From Isoetes taiwanensis (Eukaryota; Streptophyta; Lycopodiopsida; Isoetales; Isoetaceae): a stretch of DNA of 64,000 bases. Every line of letters starts with the position of its first letter. Position 1 is the stretch's first letter. Shown here one piece after another: positions 43,073 through 51,989 of this stretch. Location of the stretch: assembly GCA_021234155.1 (NCBI GenBank), contig JAJEKV010000031.1, forward strand, positions 6,154,748-6,218,747, in the 5' to 3' direction. A model generated the notes under the pieces. It was not told the DNA's origin. It searched no databases and saw only the letters and a program-made list of their open reading frames with translations. Both the position numbers and the translations under genes were made by a program.

Positions 43073-45316
43073 ATGTCAACACGATTTGGAGCAAACTTGT
43101 TGACATCCATTGAAGTGTTTAAGGGAGACACAGGTTTTCAAGTTTGGAAACATGGAATTAGGCAGGTGCTGGAGTTTGAAAATTTATGGTATCTCATTGA
43201 GGAAAGCAATGTTAATACAGGTGTAAGTTCAGAAAGTTCAAGTGCTGAAGGAGCAGAGAGCTCAACTGCTGAAAAGTCTACTGCAGGTGATGGAGGTAAC
43301 ATGGCCACTGTTGCTTCTAAATTAATTGCAGGTCCAGCAAACAAGTTAAAGATCATGGAGGCTCAAGCTATTATTACAAGCAAAGTAGGAGCTGCTATCA
43401 AACTCAAGCTGAGAGATATGAGTCCAAAGGATATGTGGAAATATATGGTAAACCAATATGAGATCAAAACGTCTTCTCAGATTGATGTTTTAGAAAAACA
43501 GCTTAGGAAGTTGAAGCTTTATGAAAAAGACAGTTTGACAGAATTTTTAAATAAATTTGACTCTATTATAGCTGACCTTGATGGGGCAGGAATTATCCTA
43601 AATGAACACTATCAGATCTTGTCATTGGCTAGGTCAGTATCCCATAATAGTCAATTGTCTACCTTAATAAGAAATGTTGCAAGATCCAAGGAACATGCTG
43701 TTCAAATGATTAGAACAGAGTTTGAGCAAAGAGGAGTTGAATTAGATGATGAGGAAAATTCTGTTGAGGTCTTGTTTACTGGAAAATTTAAAAAAGGTGG
43801 AAGTTCTAATAAAGATAAGGTGGGGCCATGTTATAATTGCAATCAGTTTGGTCATCTTAAGGCAGAATGTCCGAATGAAGGGAGAACAATAAGGTGTTAT
43901 AACTATGATGGAAAAGGTCATGTGGCAGCAAGCTGCCCTAGTCCAAAAGGAAATTTTGGGAGAGGCAGAGGAAGAGGAAATTCTGGCAGAGGAAGAAGAT
44001 TTGGAAGAGGAAAAATAAATCAAAGGGGAAATCCAGCCATGAATATTGTTCAAGAGTCAAAATCTGTTGAAGAGGAGGAGATTGATGAAACAACTGAGGT
44101 AAAAGATAATTGTATTATGTCTATTTCAAGTGATTTGAAAAAGAAAAATAACAAATTCTTGGTAATAGATTCAGGAGCTGAGAAAACCGTGACATGTGAT
44201 TCAAATTTGCTCAAGGAGCGCAAGAAAAGAGGAGCTGGACATGTGCAACTAGGGGATGGAAGTTTGCAAGAGATAGAAGACTCTGGTGGTGTTTTAGAAT
44301 TATTTGATTTAAATGGAAAGGCAGTAGAAGTCAAGGATGTTTTTTGTGCACCTGGGTTAGTCAGAAATTTAATTTCGGTTTGTCAGTTAGTTGACCTTGG
44401 TTATAAGGTCAACTTTGAGAAACTTGAATGTAAAATCATTTTGGGAAATGAAGTTAAGTTTATTGGCAAACAAGTTGGAAATTTATTTGGTTTTGATCTT
44501 GAGCAAATGCCTAATTTGAACATTGTAGAATATCCATCTTTGAAGGTTTGGCATAACAGAATGTGTCATACAAATATGACAAATGTTGAGATGATGGCCA
44601 AAAAGAAATGGATAAAAGCAAAGGAGGATAAATCTGAAAATAAATTATGTGCAGGTTGCATTTTAGGGAAACAAACAAGGCAGCCCTTCAAGAAATCTAC
44701 CAAAAGAGCTAAAGGAATATTGGACCTCGTGCATACTGACCTATGTGGTCCAATAAATGTAACAAGCATGACTGGACACAGATATTTCATGACTTTTATA
44801 GATGACTTTAGCAGGAAAACAAAATGCTATTGTTTGAAAACTAAAGATCAAGCTTTTAATGCTTTGAAATTGTTTATTGCTGAAGTACAACTTGAAACAG
44901 GGAGAAAACTAAAATGTTTGAGGTCTGATCGAGGTGGTGAGTATTTGTCCAAGGACTTCAAAGACTATTGTGGTAAACTTGGAATCAAAAGGCAATTGAC
45001 CTGCAGGTTTTCTCCACAGCAAAATGGAGTAGCAGAAAGGAAGAATAGGACATTGCTTAATGTTGTTAGATCCATGTTGAAATACTCAAGTCTGCCAAAC
45101 TATATTTGGGATGAAGCAGTTAAGACTGCTGTCTATGTTCAGAATTTGCTGCCAACTACAAGTACTAATGGAGCTGCTCCTGAGATGCTATGGTCAGGTA
45201 AGTTGCCTTGCTTTGAAAATTTAAGAGCTTATGGATGTCTTGCATTTGCGCATGTACCAGAAGAATTGAAAAAAACTAGACAATCGAGCATACATCACTT
45301 ATTTGGTAGGCTATGA
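43073..45316 (+). CDS. Copia 1 Gag-protease-integrase
   Basis: The frame is open from 43046. The likely start is the ATG at 43073 (MSTRFGANLL), just after the primer site, because the same MSTRFGANLL start is seen in Copia 2. Gag spans residues 1-300 (UBN2-like capsid, EKQLRKLKLYEKDSL) with two zinc knuckles. The first is CYNCNQFGHLKAEC; the second, CYNYDGKGHVAASC, has lost a cysteine. A basic GRGRG stretch follows. The protease is FLVIDSGAEKTVTC. The integrase has an HHCC zinc module (H-RMCH...CAGC), catalytic Asp in VHTDLCGP and RSDRGGEY, and Glu in SPQQNGVAERK. The frame is lost near 45280, inside the AYGCLAFAHVPE region, through a small indel. Confidence 0.88.
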   Translation: MSTRFGANLLTSIEVFKGDTGFQVWKHGIRQVLEFENLWYLIEESNVNTGVSSESSSAEGAESSTAEKSTAGDGGNMATVASKLIAGPANKLKIMEAQAIITSKVGAAIKLKLRDMSPKDMWKYMVNQYEIKTSSQIDVLEKQLRKLKLYEKDSLTEFLNKFDSIIADLDGAGIILNEHYQILSLARSVSHNSQLSTLIRNVARSKEHAVQMIRTEFEQRGVELDDEENSVEVLFTGKFKKGGSSNKDKVGPCYNCNQFGHLKAECPNEGRTIRCYNYDGKGHVAASCPSPKGNFGRGRGRGNSGRGRRFGRGKINQRGNPAMNIVQESKSVEEEEIDETTEVKDNCIMSISSDLKKKNNKFLVIDSGAEKTVTCDSNLLKERKKRGAGHVQLGDGSLQEIEDSGGVLELFDLNGKAVEVKDVFCAPGLVRNLISVCQLVDLGYKVNFEKLECKIILGNEVKFIGKQVGNLFGFDLEQMPNLNIVEYPSLKVWHNRMCHTNMTNVEMMAKKKWIKAKEDKSENKLCAGCILGKQTRQPFKKSTKRAKGILDLVHTDLCGPINVTSMTGHRYFMTFIDDFSRKTKCYCLKTKDQAFNALKLFIAEVQLETGRKLKCLRSDRGGEYLSKDFKDYCGKLGIKRQLTCRFSPQQNGVAERKNRTLLNVVRSMLKYSSLPNYIWDEAVKTAVYVQNLLPTTSTNGAAPEMLWSGKLPCFENLRAYGCLAFAHVPEELKKTRQSSIHHLFGRL

Positions 45317-46580
45317 TGAAAACTCTAAGGCCTATAGGCTATTTGACCCCGCACAAAGGAAAATTATTGTTAGTAGGGACGTATTGTTTGATGAGACACA
45401 GTTCTATAAGCTAATTCCAAAGGTTAATGCCTCAGACAAATGTGAAATTGTTGAGACTGAACCTCTAAAAGAGAGATCAGAAGTTAAACCTGAAACCTTG
45501 GAAGAAAAAACAAAGGATGACATGATGGAAGCAATGGATTATTCCAGTGATGACTCAGATTATGAAAGTGAAGCAGAAAATTTGAATAAAGAGACCATTC
45601 ATAGAGAAGAAGCCTCTGTTGAACAAATGGACACCAATGTTCCAGAAAAACCAAAGAGAAAAGCAAGGAGAACTAAAGCACAAATGTTGGAAGATGAAAA
45701 CAAAAGATTAATGGAATACCATGGCAGAAATAAAGAAGGAAGAAGTAAAAGGTTTCAGCCTCATGTAGGTGAAATCCATAGTGTATTTGATGTTTTGAGT
45801 TTGGAAAGTGCTGAATTACCAAAAAGCTATTGTGAGACAGTAAATAGTAAATATGCTAAGCAATGGTTGGCAGCTATGCAAGAAGAAATGAAGGCATTCG
45901 AAAGGACAGATACATATGAGATAGTAGACAGACCTGCAGGCAAAAATATTATTGGAAACAAATGGGTATTCAGAATCAAACCAGGAATTGAAGGAAAGCC
46001 AAATAAATTTAAAGCCAGACTTGTGGCTCAAGGATTCACTCAGAAGAAAGGACGAGATTATGATGAAACTTTTTCACCACTGGTTAAGATAAACAGTTTG
46101 AGAATGTTGGTTGCAATTGCAAATTCTCATGATCTTGAAATACACCACATGGATGTAAGTACAGCCTTCTTAAATGCTAAACTTGAAGAAGAAATTTATT
46201 TGAAACGGGCTCCTGGATTTGAGACTGGAAATGAAAAGGTGTGGAAGCTAAAAAGAGCAGTTTATGGTCTGAAGCAATCACCAAGGGACTGGTATAAATG
46301 CATGAATGACTATTTGCAAAAACAAGGTTTTGAGAAGTTAAATTATGATGGAAATTTGTACAGATTTGGAGATCAGCAAGATTGGTGCATTATTGGACTC
46401 TATGTTGATGATAACATTATGGTTGCAAAAGGAAAAAAGATTCTAGATAAGTGCAAGCACGTTTTGAATAAAAGGTTTCAGATGACAGATCCTGGGGAAT
46501 TAAAAAGGTTTTTAGGTATAGAAGTTTATAGAAATAGAGAAAGCAAGACCTTGTTGTTAAATCAAAAAAATGCATGTTGA
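45303..46580 (+). CDS. Copia 1 integrase C-terminus and reverse transcriptase
   Basis: Continues the polyprotein in another frame: LVGYDENSKAYRLFDP (integrase GKGY-type tail), an acidic linker, a basic RRTKAQ stretch, then RT from about residue 190. RT motifs: NKWVFRIK, KARLVAQGF, TFSPLVKINSLR, HHMDVSTAFLN (motif A Asp), YGLKQSPRDWY, and GLYVDDNIMVAK with the YVDD catalytic pair at 46401-46412. The frame ends after KTLLLNQK through another indel near 46570. RT itself looks intact. Confidence 0.88.
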   Translation: MVGYDENSKAYRLFDPAQRKIIVSRDVLFDETQFYKLIPKVNASDKCEIVETEPLKERSEVKPETLEEKTKDDMMEAMDYSSDDSDYESEAENLNKETIHREEASVEQMDTNVPEKPKRKARRTKAQMLEDENKRLMEYHGRNKEGRSKRFQPHVGEIHSVFDVLSLESAELPKSYCETVNSKYAKQWLAAMQEEMKAFERTDTYEIVDRPAGKNIIGNKWVFRIKPGIEGKPNKFKARLVAQGFTQKKGRDYDETFSPLVKINSLRMLVAIANSHDLEIHHMDVSTAFLNAKLEEEIYLKRAPGFETGNEKVWKLKRAVYGLKQSPRDWYKCMNDYLQKQGFEKLNYDGNLYRFGDQQDWCIIGLYVDDNIMVAKGKKILDKCKHVLNKRFQMTDPGELKRFLGIEVYRNRESKTLLLNQKNAC

Positions 46581-47238
46581 GAATATGCTTGAAAGATTTG
46601 GCATGAAGCACTGCAATGCTGCAAATTCTCCCATGGCTCCTGGGCATAAAATCTCAAAACTTATGTGTCCACAAGATGCAGAAGAAAGAAAACAAATGGA
46701 GAACATTCCTTATAGATCCCTGATTGGGTGTTTATTATATATTGCAAATTGCACCAGACCAGATATCTCCTTTGCTGTAAACATTCTCAGCAGGTATAAT
46801 TGTGATCCAGGAAAGGGTCATTGGATTGCTGCAAAAAGGATCTTGAGATCCCTCAAGGGTACAATGGAAATTGGAGTTTGCTATAATTCAAATGATTTGA
46901 TTTTTAAAGCTTATTGTGACTCGGATTGGGGAGGAGATCTTGACAAAAGGAGATCAACTTCAGGTTACATAACATTCTTAGGAGGAGCCCCTGTTGCATG
47001 GAAATGTAAAAAACAGAATAGTGTTGCATTATCAAGTGCTGAGGCAGAGTATAATTCAGCAACTTTGGTTGCAAAGGAAATTATTTGGGAAAGGAGATTG
47101 TTAAATGAGTTAAATGTTCTTCAGAACAAACCTACAGTAATATTTTGTGATTGTGAGAAAACAAAAGAAGATCATGTAATATTTGTTCAATTGTGTAGCT
47201 CCATGGTAAGTTGGGTCTTGGAACAAGTGATGATCTAG
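46570..47238 (+). CDS. Copia 1 RT thumb and truncated RNase H
   Basis: Reads MLERFGMKHCNAANSPM, NIPYRSLIGCLLYIA and TRPDISFAVNILSRY, then RNase H with AYCDSDWGGDLDKRRSTSGY and VALSSAEAEYNSATLVAKE. After TVIFCD the expected NQSAI...HARTKHID segment is missing and the frame runs into CEKTKEDHVIFVQL and a stop. An internal deletion has removed the RNase H C-terminus. Confidence 0.85.
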   Translation: MHVENMLERFGMKHCNAANSPMAPGHKISKLMCPQDAEERKQMENIPYRSLIGCLLYIANCTRPDISFAVNILSRYNCDPGKGHWIAAKRILRSLKGTMEIGVCYNSNDLIFKAYCDSDWGGDLDKRRSTSGYITFLGGAPVAWKCKKQNSVALSSAEAEYNSATLVAKEIIWERRLLNELNVLQNKPTVIFCDCEKTKEDHVIFVQLCSSMVSWVLEQVMI

Positions 47239-47310
47239 GATATGATCATGATCTTTAAACTAAGAGCTATATGGAGAATCGAACTTTGAAATTCGATGGA
47301 AAAGCCAAGT

Positions 47311-47775
47311 TGTGAAAGGAGAATTAAATACCCCAAAAGGTATGGTTCGAAAAGAGCAGTTATTTTCGATGGTTCTATTATAAACGGATATTGCTTAATA
47401 TATTAAGCAATGTTATATTGACAAAATAGAGCATTCCGGATAAGCTATCCGATCAGTCTGGCACTGCAGCGATCGGTCCGGCACTTGAGCTGGATCGATC
47501 AAGATAAATACAAGGAGAATTGATCTAGCAGATGGTTCTTGCATTGTAAGTTGCCAAACAGATTAAATCAATAAAGAGCTTGGGTTCTCGGAGTCAAAGG
47601 TCCATTGCTACAGTGATCGAAGGAATCCCAAATGAACAGTAATTATACTGTAGCAATCTATGGTTCTTGATTATATTGGAAATTTATATTGTCTAAGATA
47701 TGCATTGCTAAATTGTTCCTAACTAAGGTGAATTAAGGTGTTTGAATCATAATTGCCTAGACAATTTTTCCTTCA
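47311..47775 (+). repeat. Central LTR shared by Copia 1 and Copia 2
   Basis: Begins TGTGAAAGGAG after a purine-rich tract and ends TTTTTCCTTCA, directly followed by TTGGTATCAGAGCC. It therefore lies exactly where the 3' LTR of Copia 1 and the 5' LTR of Copia 2 should both be. It holds an inverted repeat (TTGCTTAATATATTAAGCAA, about 47391). Confidence 0.8.
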
Positions 47776-47800
47776 TTGGTATCAGAGCCTAACATTAAAG

Positions 47801-48235
47801 ATGTCAACACGTTTTGGTGCTAATTTGTTATCATCCATTGATGTTTTCAAGGGTGATAATGGTTTTCAGATTTGGAAACATGGAATAAGGCAGGTGCTTG
47901 AATTTGAGAATCTTTGGCATTTGATTGAAGGAGACAATGCAAAAGTGGCAACTTCTGTGGCAGAATCAAGTGAGAGCACAGTTCAAGAGTTGAGAACAGA
48001 AGGAGGTGGAGGTAATAGACCAAGTGTAGTTTCTAAACTAACTTCTAGATCTGTTGATGAGTTAAAGGTGATGGAAGCACAGGCCATTATCACGAGCAAG
48101 GTTGGAACTGCTATCAAGCTAAAATTGAGAGGCATGAATCCAAAAGAAATGTGGGAGTATTTGGTAAGCCAATATGAAGTTAAGACTTCATCACAGATTG
48201 ATGTTTTGGAGAAGCAACTCAGGAAGTTAAAATAG
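47801..48235 (+). pseudogene. Copia 2 gag, N-terminal part
   Basis: MSTRFGANLLSSIDVFKGDN opens a Gag closely related to Copia 1 (through EKQLRKLK). A TAG at 48233-48235 stands where Copia 1 has LYEKDSL, and a nearby one-base shift moves the rest into another frame (from 48264). Confidence 0.85.
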
Positions 48236-48245
48236 TATAAAAAAA

Positions 48246-49745
48246 GATAATCTGACAGATTATTTGGAAAAGTTTGACACCATTATTGCAGATTTGGAAG
48301 GAGCTGGTGTCATCCTTAATGAGCAGTATCAGATATTATCCTTGGCCAGATCTGTGGCACATAACAGCCAGCTTGCTACCTTGCTCAAAAATGTTGCACG
48401 TACAAAAGAACTTGCAGTTCAAATGATTAGGACCGAATTTGAGCAGAAAGGTGTAGGTGTTGAAGATGAGGAGCATTCTCCTGAAGTGTTGTATGCTGGT
48501 ACGGCCAAAAAAAGAGGAAATTTTAAGGAAAAAAGGGATCCATGCTACAGTTGTAATAAGTATGGACATCTAAAGGCTGAATGTCCTAATGTAGGGAAAA
48601 GCATTAGATGCTTTAATTGTGATGGCAAGGGTCACATAGCAGCAAGCTGTCCTAGTCCAAAAGGGACTTCAGAAAAGGGAAAAGGCAAAGAGAGATATTC
48701 AAATAATCGGGGCTCTTTTGTTAAATCAAATAGCAGTGTGAGAGGAGGAAGTCTCGAGATGAACATTGTGGAAACCAATTCAAGTGAAGAAGATGAAGCT
48801 GATGAAACAACAGAGGTAAACTCTGATCAGATTTTTTCCGTTTCTAATAAGATAACCAAGAGCTATAACAAATTTATGATTTTAGATTCGGGAGCTGAAA
48901 AAACAGTGACATGTGATTCAAGGTTGCTCAAAGACTGTAAGGGAGCTGGAGTTGGGCATGTGCAATTAGGAGATGGCGCGTTGCAAAAAATTGAAGACTC
49001 AGGAGTGTTAGAATTGTTTGATCTAGCTGGGAAAGCTGTTAAACTTAGAGATGTGCTTTGTGTGCCAGGACTTGCAAGGAATTTGATTTCCATTTGCCAA
49101 TTAGTGGACCTTGAATACAATGTGGTCTTTGAAATACTTGATTGTAAAATCTTTCTCAATAATGAAATAAGGTTTATTGGCAAAAGAGTTGGGAATTTGT
49201 TTGGTCTTGAGTATGAGCAACCTGTTAGTCTGAATAATGTTGAATGTGCTACATTTAAAACTTGGCATACACGGTTGTGTCATACAAATGCTGCAAACAT
49301 AGAAGTATTGGCACAAAAGGGATTGTTATCTGCACTCAAGGAACAAAGAGCAAAGCAGTTGTGTGGAGGATGCATGCTTGGCAAGCAGACAAGATTACCT
49401 TTCAGGAGGACTTTTAAAAGGGCAAAAGGATTATTGGATCTTGTTCACACAAATCTCTGTGGGCCTTTGAACATAACAAGTATGGCAGGAAATAGATACT
49501 TTATGACTTTTATTGATGATTTCAGCAGGAGAACTAAATGTTATCTTTTGAAGACCAAAGATCAAGCTTTTGAAGCTCTAAAAATGTTTATAGCAGAAGC
49601 TCAACTGGAGACAGGAAGAAAAGTAAAATGCATAAGATCTGACAGAGGAGGTGAGTATTTGTCAGGTGAATTCAAAAATTTTTGTGCTAACCGTGGAATT
49701 AGGAGACAATTAACTTGCAGATTTTCTCCTCAACAAAATGGAGTG
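48246..49745 (+). pseudogene. Copia 2 gag C-terminus, protease and integrase (split)
   Basis: Resumes as LEKFDTIIADLEGAGVILNE. It has two intact zinc knuckles, CYSCNKYGHLKAEC and CFNCDGKGHIAASC, unlike Copia 1 in which one is damaged. The protease is FMILDSGAEKTVTC. The integrase zinc module (HTRLCH...CGGC) and catalytic region (FIDDFSRRTKCY, RSDRGGEY) follow, with VHTNLCGP in place of VHTDLCGP: the first catalytic Asp is changed to Asn. The frame runs into the inserted chromovirus LTR after QQNGV. Confidence 0.88.
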
Positions 49746-51317
49746 TGTGACGTTCCAGCACAGTATACGGTCCCAAGACGTATACTGTACTGCCCCGTCA
49801 CGCGTACACGCCACTCCGACTGACGTGTACGCCAACGGATAGCCAGGTAAGTAGCCCTAGGGGCAACTTGCTAGGAGTGTTCATATATTATTAATGTGCA
49901 CATGTGCACATTAATGAGGGCACACCTTTCCATGTTGGCATATTTTGCCACCTAGCCATTAAAGGCAAGTGGGGCCTTTCCAATTATCCCACATGCCAAA
50001 TTGGGTAATTGGAAACCCTAGCCTAAACCCCATGTCTATTTAGGGTAGGAAAACCCTAGCTTGCTAGTTTTTCGTCCTTAGGGTTTTAGAGCTCAGTTTT
50101 GGCTGCCCCAGGAGCCAAAACCGCCTCCCGTGACGAAGGCGAATGCGCCATCGGTTCCACGGCCTCGATTCGATCAGCCGGAGGGGATGGTTGAACTTCA
50201 GTCGGGGAGGAGCCACTCAAGGATGGGGATTTGGTCAATTTAATAGCTTAAACCGCCTTCTAGTCATAGAATCAAGAGGGTTTAGACTATTAAATTGCCC
50301 ATAGTAGCTATCTAGATCTTAGAGCTCGGACACTAACTAAAGAACCTAACTCTATGATTAGATCTAGTTCTTCAGTTCTTCTGTGATGTATTTGGATGAT
50401 GTATTTCTGTGAACTCCTTGTATTGGGAAGGGGGGTAGAGACCCTAAAGCTTGTAGTTGATGCTCCTAGAGTAGCCTCTCTAGCACACTTGTAGATTCGG
50501 CTTTGTGTACAAGAGCCACACACGGTTGTGGGTGAAGGGGCAGGACCGGCTAAGAAGGAGAGGTTCATGTCGACTCTTGAGCGATCCCCCGGGTGTGTAA
50601 AGCCTACCGGGGATTATTGTGACTAGGTCTAATGGCTTACCAGTGCGGGTAAGGCATGGGCTCGACACCCGTGAAGTGGTGTACACTTTCCGGTGGGTTG
50701 GTCGAATCTGAGGCAAAGGGCCCTCTAGTCACCTTGAGTTAGCATGTAGATCTCGGAGGGAGTGATCCCTACCCGCCCCATCCGGGCGGGAGGATGAGGC
50801 CCGGGAATAGCCCCCTTCGGCTATGCATCCGGCCGGCCTCTGATCAGTCCCAACACTTTTCAGCCTACTTACCGCAAAGTGTGCACGGGGAGGGGCGGAT
50901 GGAGTGGACAACCCAATGCCATGTTCTTATGCTAGCCAAATCCATTGCCATGAATTCTGTCTGCAATGAACTCTGGAGACCCAAGCCGTCAGTCCTCCCC
51001 TTGAGTCTGAGCCTTGGGTAGGATTCCCTATGTGATGTGCTGATCTTTGTCTATGCAGATATGTGGAGGACCATCCTTCGAGATGGTCACATGATGTTGA
51101 TGTATGTGCTACTGACATGTATGTTCACGCTTCCGCAGCTAGGTAGGCCCTGAGGGAGACAGGGTAGAATGACACCTTCACTCTTCCCATCTTTGGGACT
51201 CGGTTGCGGGCAAAGTGATATGTGGAGGGCCCCCATCAGACGCGATGGAGCTGGTGTGGGGGAAGAACTCCTGTTTGTATACGGAGAGTGCACCGTATAC
51301 GAGTAGGGGACGTCACA
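49746..51317 (+). repeat. Chromovirus 5' LTR
   Basis: 1572 bases. The first 90 bases hold two inverted repeats (CAGTATACG / CGTATACTG, and GCGTACACG / CGTGTACGC). A perfect 26-base palindrome centred on GCACATGTGC lies at 49890-49915. Otherwise non-coding. Differs from the 3' LTR mainly in CG-rich patches (about 50127-50215, 50650-50700, 50775-50850). Confidence 0.95.
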
Positions 51318-51318
51318 G

Positions 51319-51330
51319 TGGTATCAGAGC
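51319..51330 (+). other. Primer binding site, initiator tRNA-Met type
   Basis: TGGTATCAGAGC, one base after the 5' LTR end (GACGTCACA|G), complementary to the 3' end of plant initiator tRNA-Met. Confidence 0.92.
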
Positions 51331-51520
51331 AATGTTCTTGGAGACCAAGAGCAAAGCACTGACCATGTTCCAGTAGTACTAACTTGATAGGATTCTCAAG
51401 CCTCGAAAAGTGGGAAGATTTTTTCTCACCTTTGTAGTTTATGCTAAGCTAGTAACAATCAAGTGACTTGGAATTTAACAAGATTAAAAAGAATGAGCCA
51501 AAAATTTTCCAAGTGAGGTG

Positions 51521-51587
51521 GTCTCACAGCTCGCGCCTGGTCGCAGAACTAAATTTTTGTTTTGAAGCGAGGCGCAAGCTGTGAGAC
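51521..51587 (+). promoter_or_regulatory. Hairpin 1 in the leader of the H3-like unit
   Basis: GTCTCACAGCTCGCGCC (51521-51537) pairs with GGCGCAAGCTGTGAGAC (51571-51587): 17 base pairs with one G-U-type mismatch, loop of 33. The same module recurs three more times before the two added genes. Confidence 0.8.
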
Positions 51588-51710
51588 ATCGAGTCAAAAA
51601 CACCAAAACATGAGGAATTTGTGAAAAATAATGTGGTAAGGCTAATTCTAAGGTAGGAATTAGTTAGAATAGCATGTTTTGATTATCTAAAAACCCTAGA
51701 AACGTATGAG

Positions 51711-51778
51711 ATCTCACATACCGCTACCGGTCATAAAAACTAAACATTAGTATTGGAACGAGGCGCAAGCTGTGAGAC
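51711..51778 (+). promoter_or_regulatory. Hairpin 2, left arm altered
   Basis: The right arm AGGCGCAAGCTGTGAGAC (51761-51778) is intact. The left arm is ATCTCACATACCGCTACCGG, so only the outer part pairs. The change lies in a CG-rich patch and could be a sequence error. Confidence 0.6.
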
Positions 51779-51880
51779 CAATAGGTAGGAAAAGTCTGAA
51801 ATAAGTATAAGTTTTAGATAAGTTGGTGCCTTAGCATGTTAAACAGAGCAACTTGAGTTTTGACCTAAAATTCCACAAGC

Positions 51881-51888
51881 TATAAATA
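51881..51888 (+). promoter_or_regulatory. TATA box of the H3-like unit
   Basis: TATAAATA within GCTATAAATAGATG, about 109 bases before the ATG at 51990. An almost identical box in the same relative place precedes the second added gene. Its presence inside a retrotransposon, downstream of the primer site, implies internal transcription. Confidence 0.65.
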
Positions 51889-51989
51889 GATGTAGAACCC
51901 CCTCATTTTTTCGTCCAAGCCCTAGAAATCCGCTCTTCCCAACTTAGGCGATCTCTCGGCGCTTTTATCCGATTGACGATCCGTAAAGC

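Larger units (their letters stand above)
42680..47775 (+). mobile_element. Copia retrotransposon 1
   Basis: 5' LTR ending TTGTCTTCA at 43054 (start uncertain, about 42680), tRNA-Met primer site TGGTATCAGAGC at 43056-43067, gag-protease-integrase-RT-RNase H in Ty1/Copia order, and a purine-rich stretch (47296-47310) before an LTR (47311-47775). Two frameshifts and an RNase H deletion make it inactive. The 5' LTR is clearly diverged from the LTR at the other end. Confidence 0.88.
47311..49745 (+). mobile_element. Copia retrotransposon 2, left part (interrupted by chromovirus)
   Basis: LTR 47311-47775, primer site TGGTATCAGAGC at 47777-47788, gag start at 47801. The element is split within the integrase catalytic domain after SPQQNG and resumes at 62906. 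TSD GAGTG of the inserted element is at 49741-49745. Confidence 0.9.

Noticed and set aside
50308-51293. Minus- and plus-strand frames inside the chromovirus LTRs
   Set aside because: They lie in LTR sequence, recur in the other LTR with broken frames, and have no domain.
43056-51330. TGGTATCAGAGC sites at 43056, 47777 and 51319 considered as tRNA gene fragments
   Set aside because: Each follows an LTR end directly and is a primer binding site.
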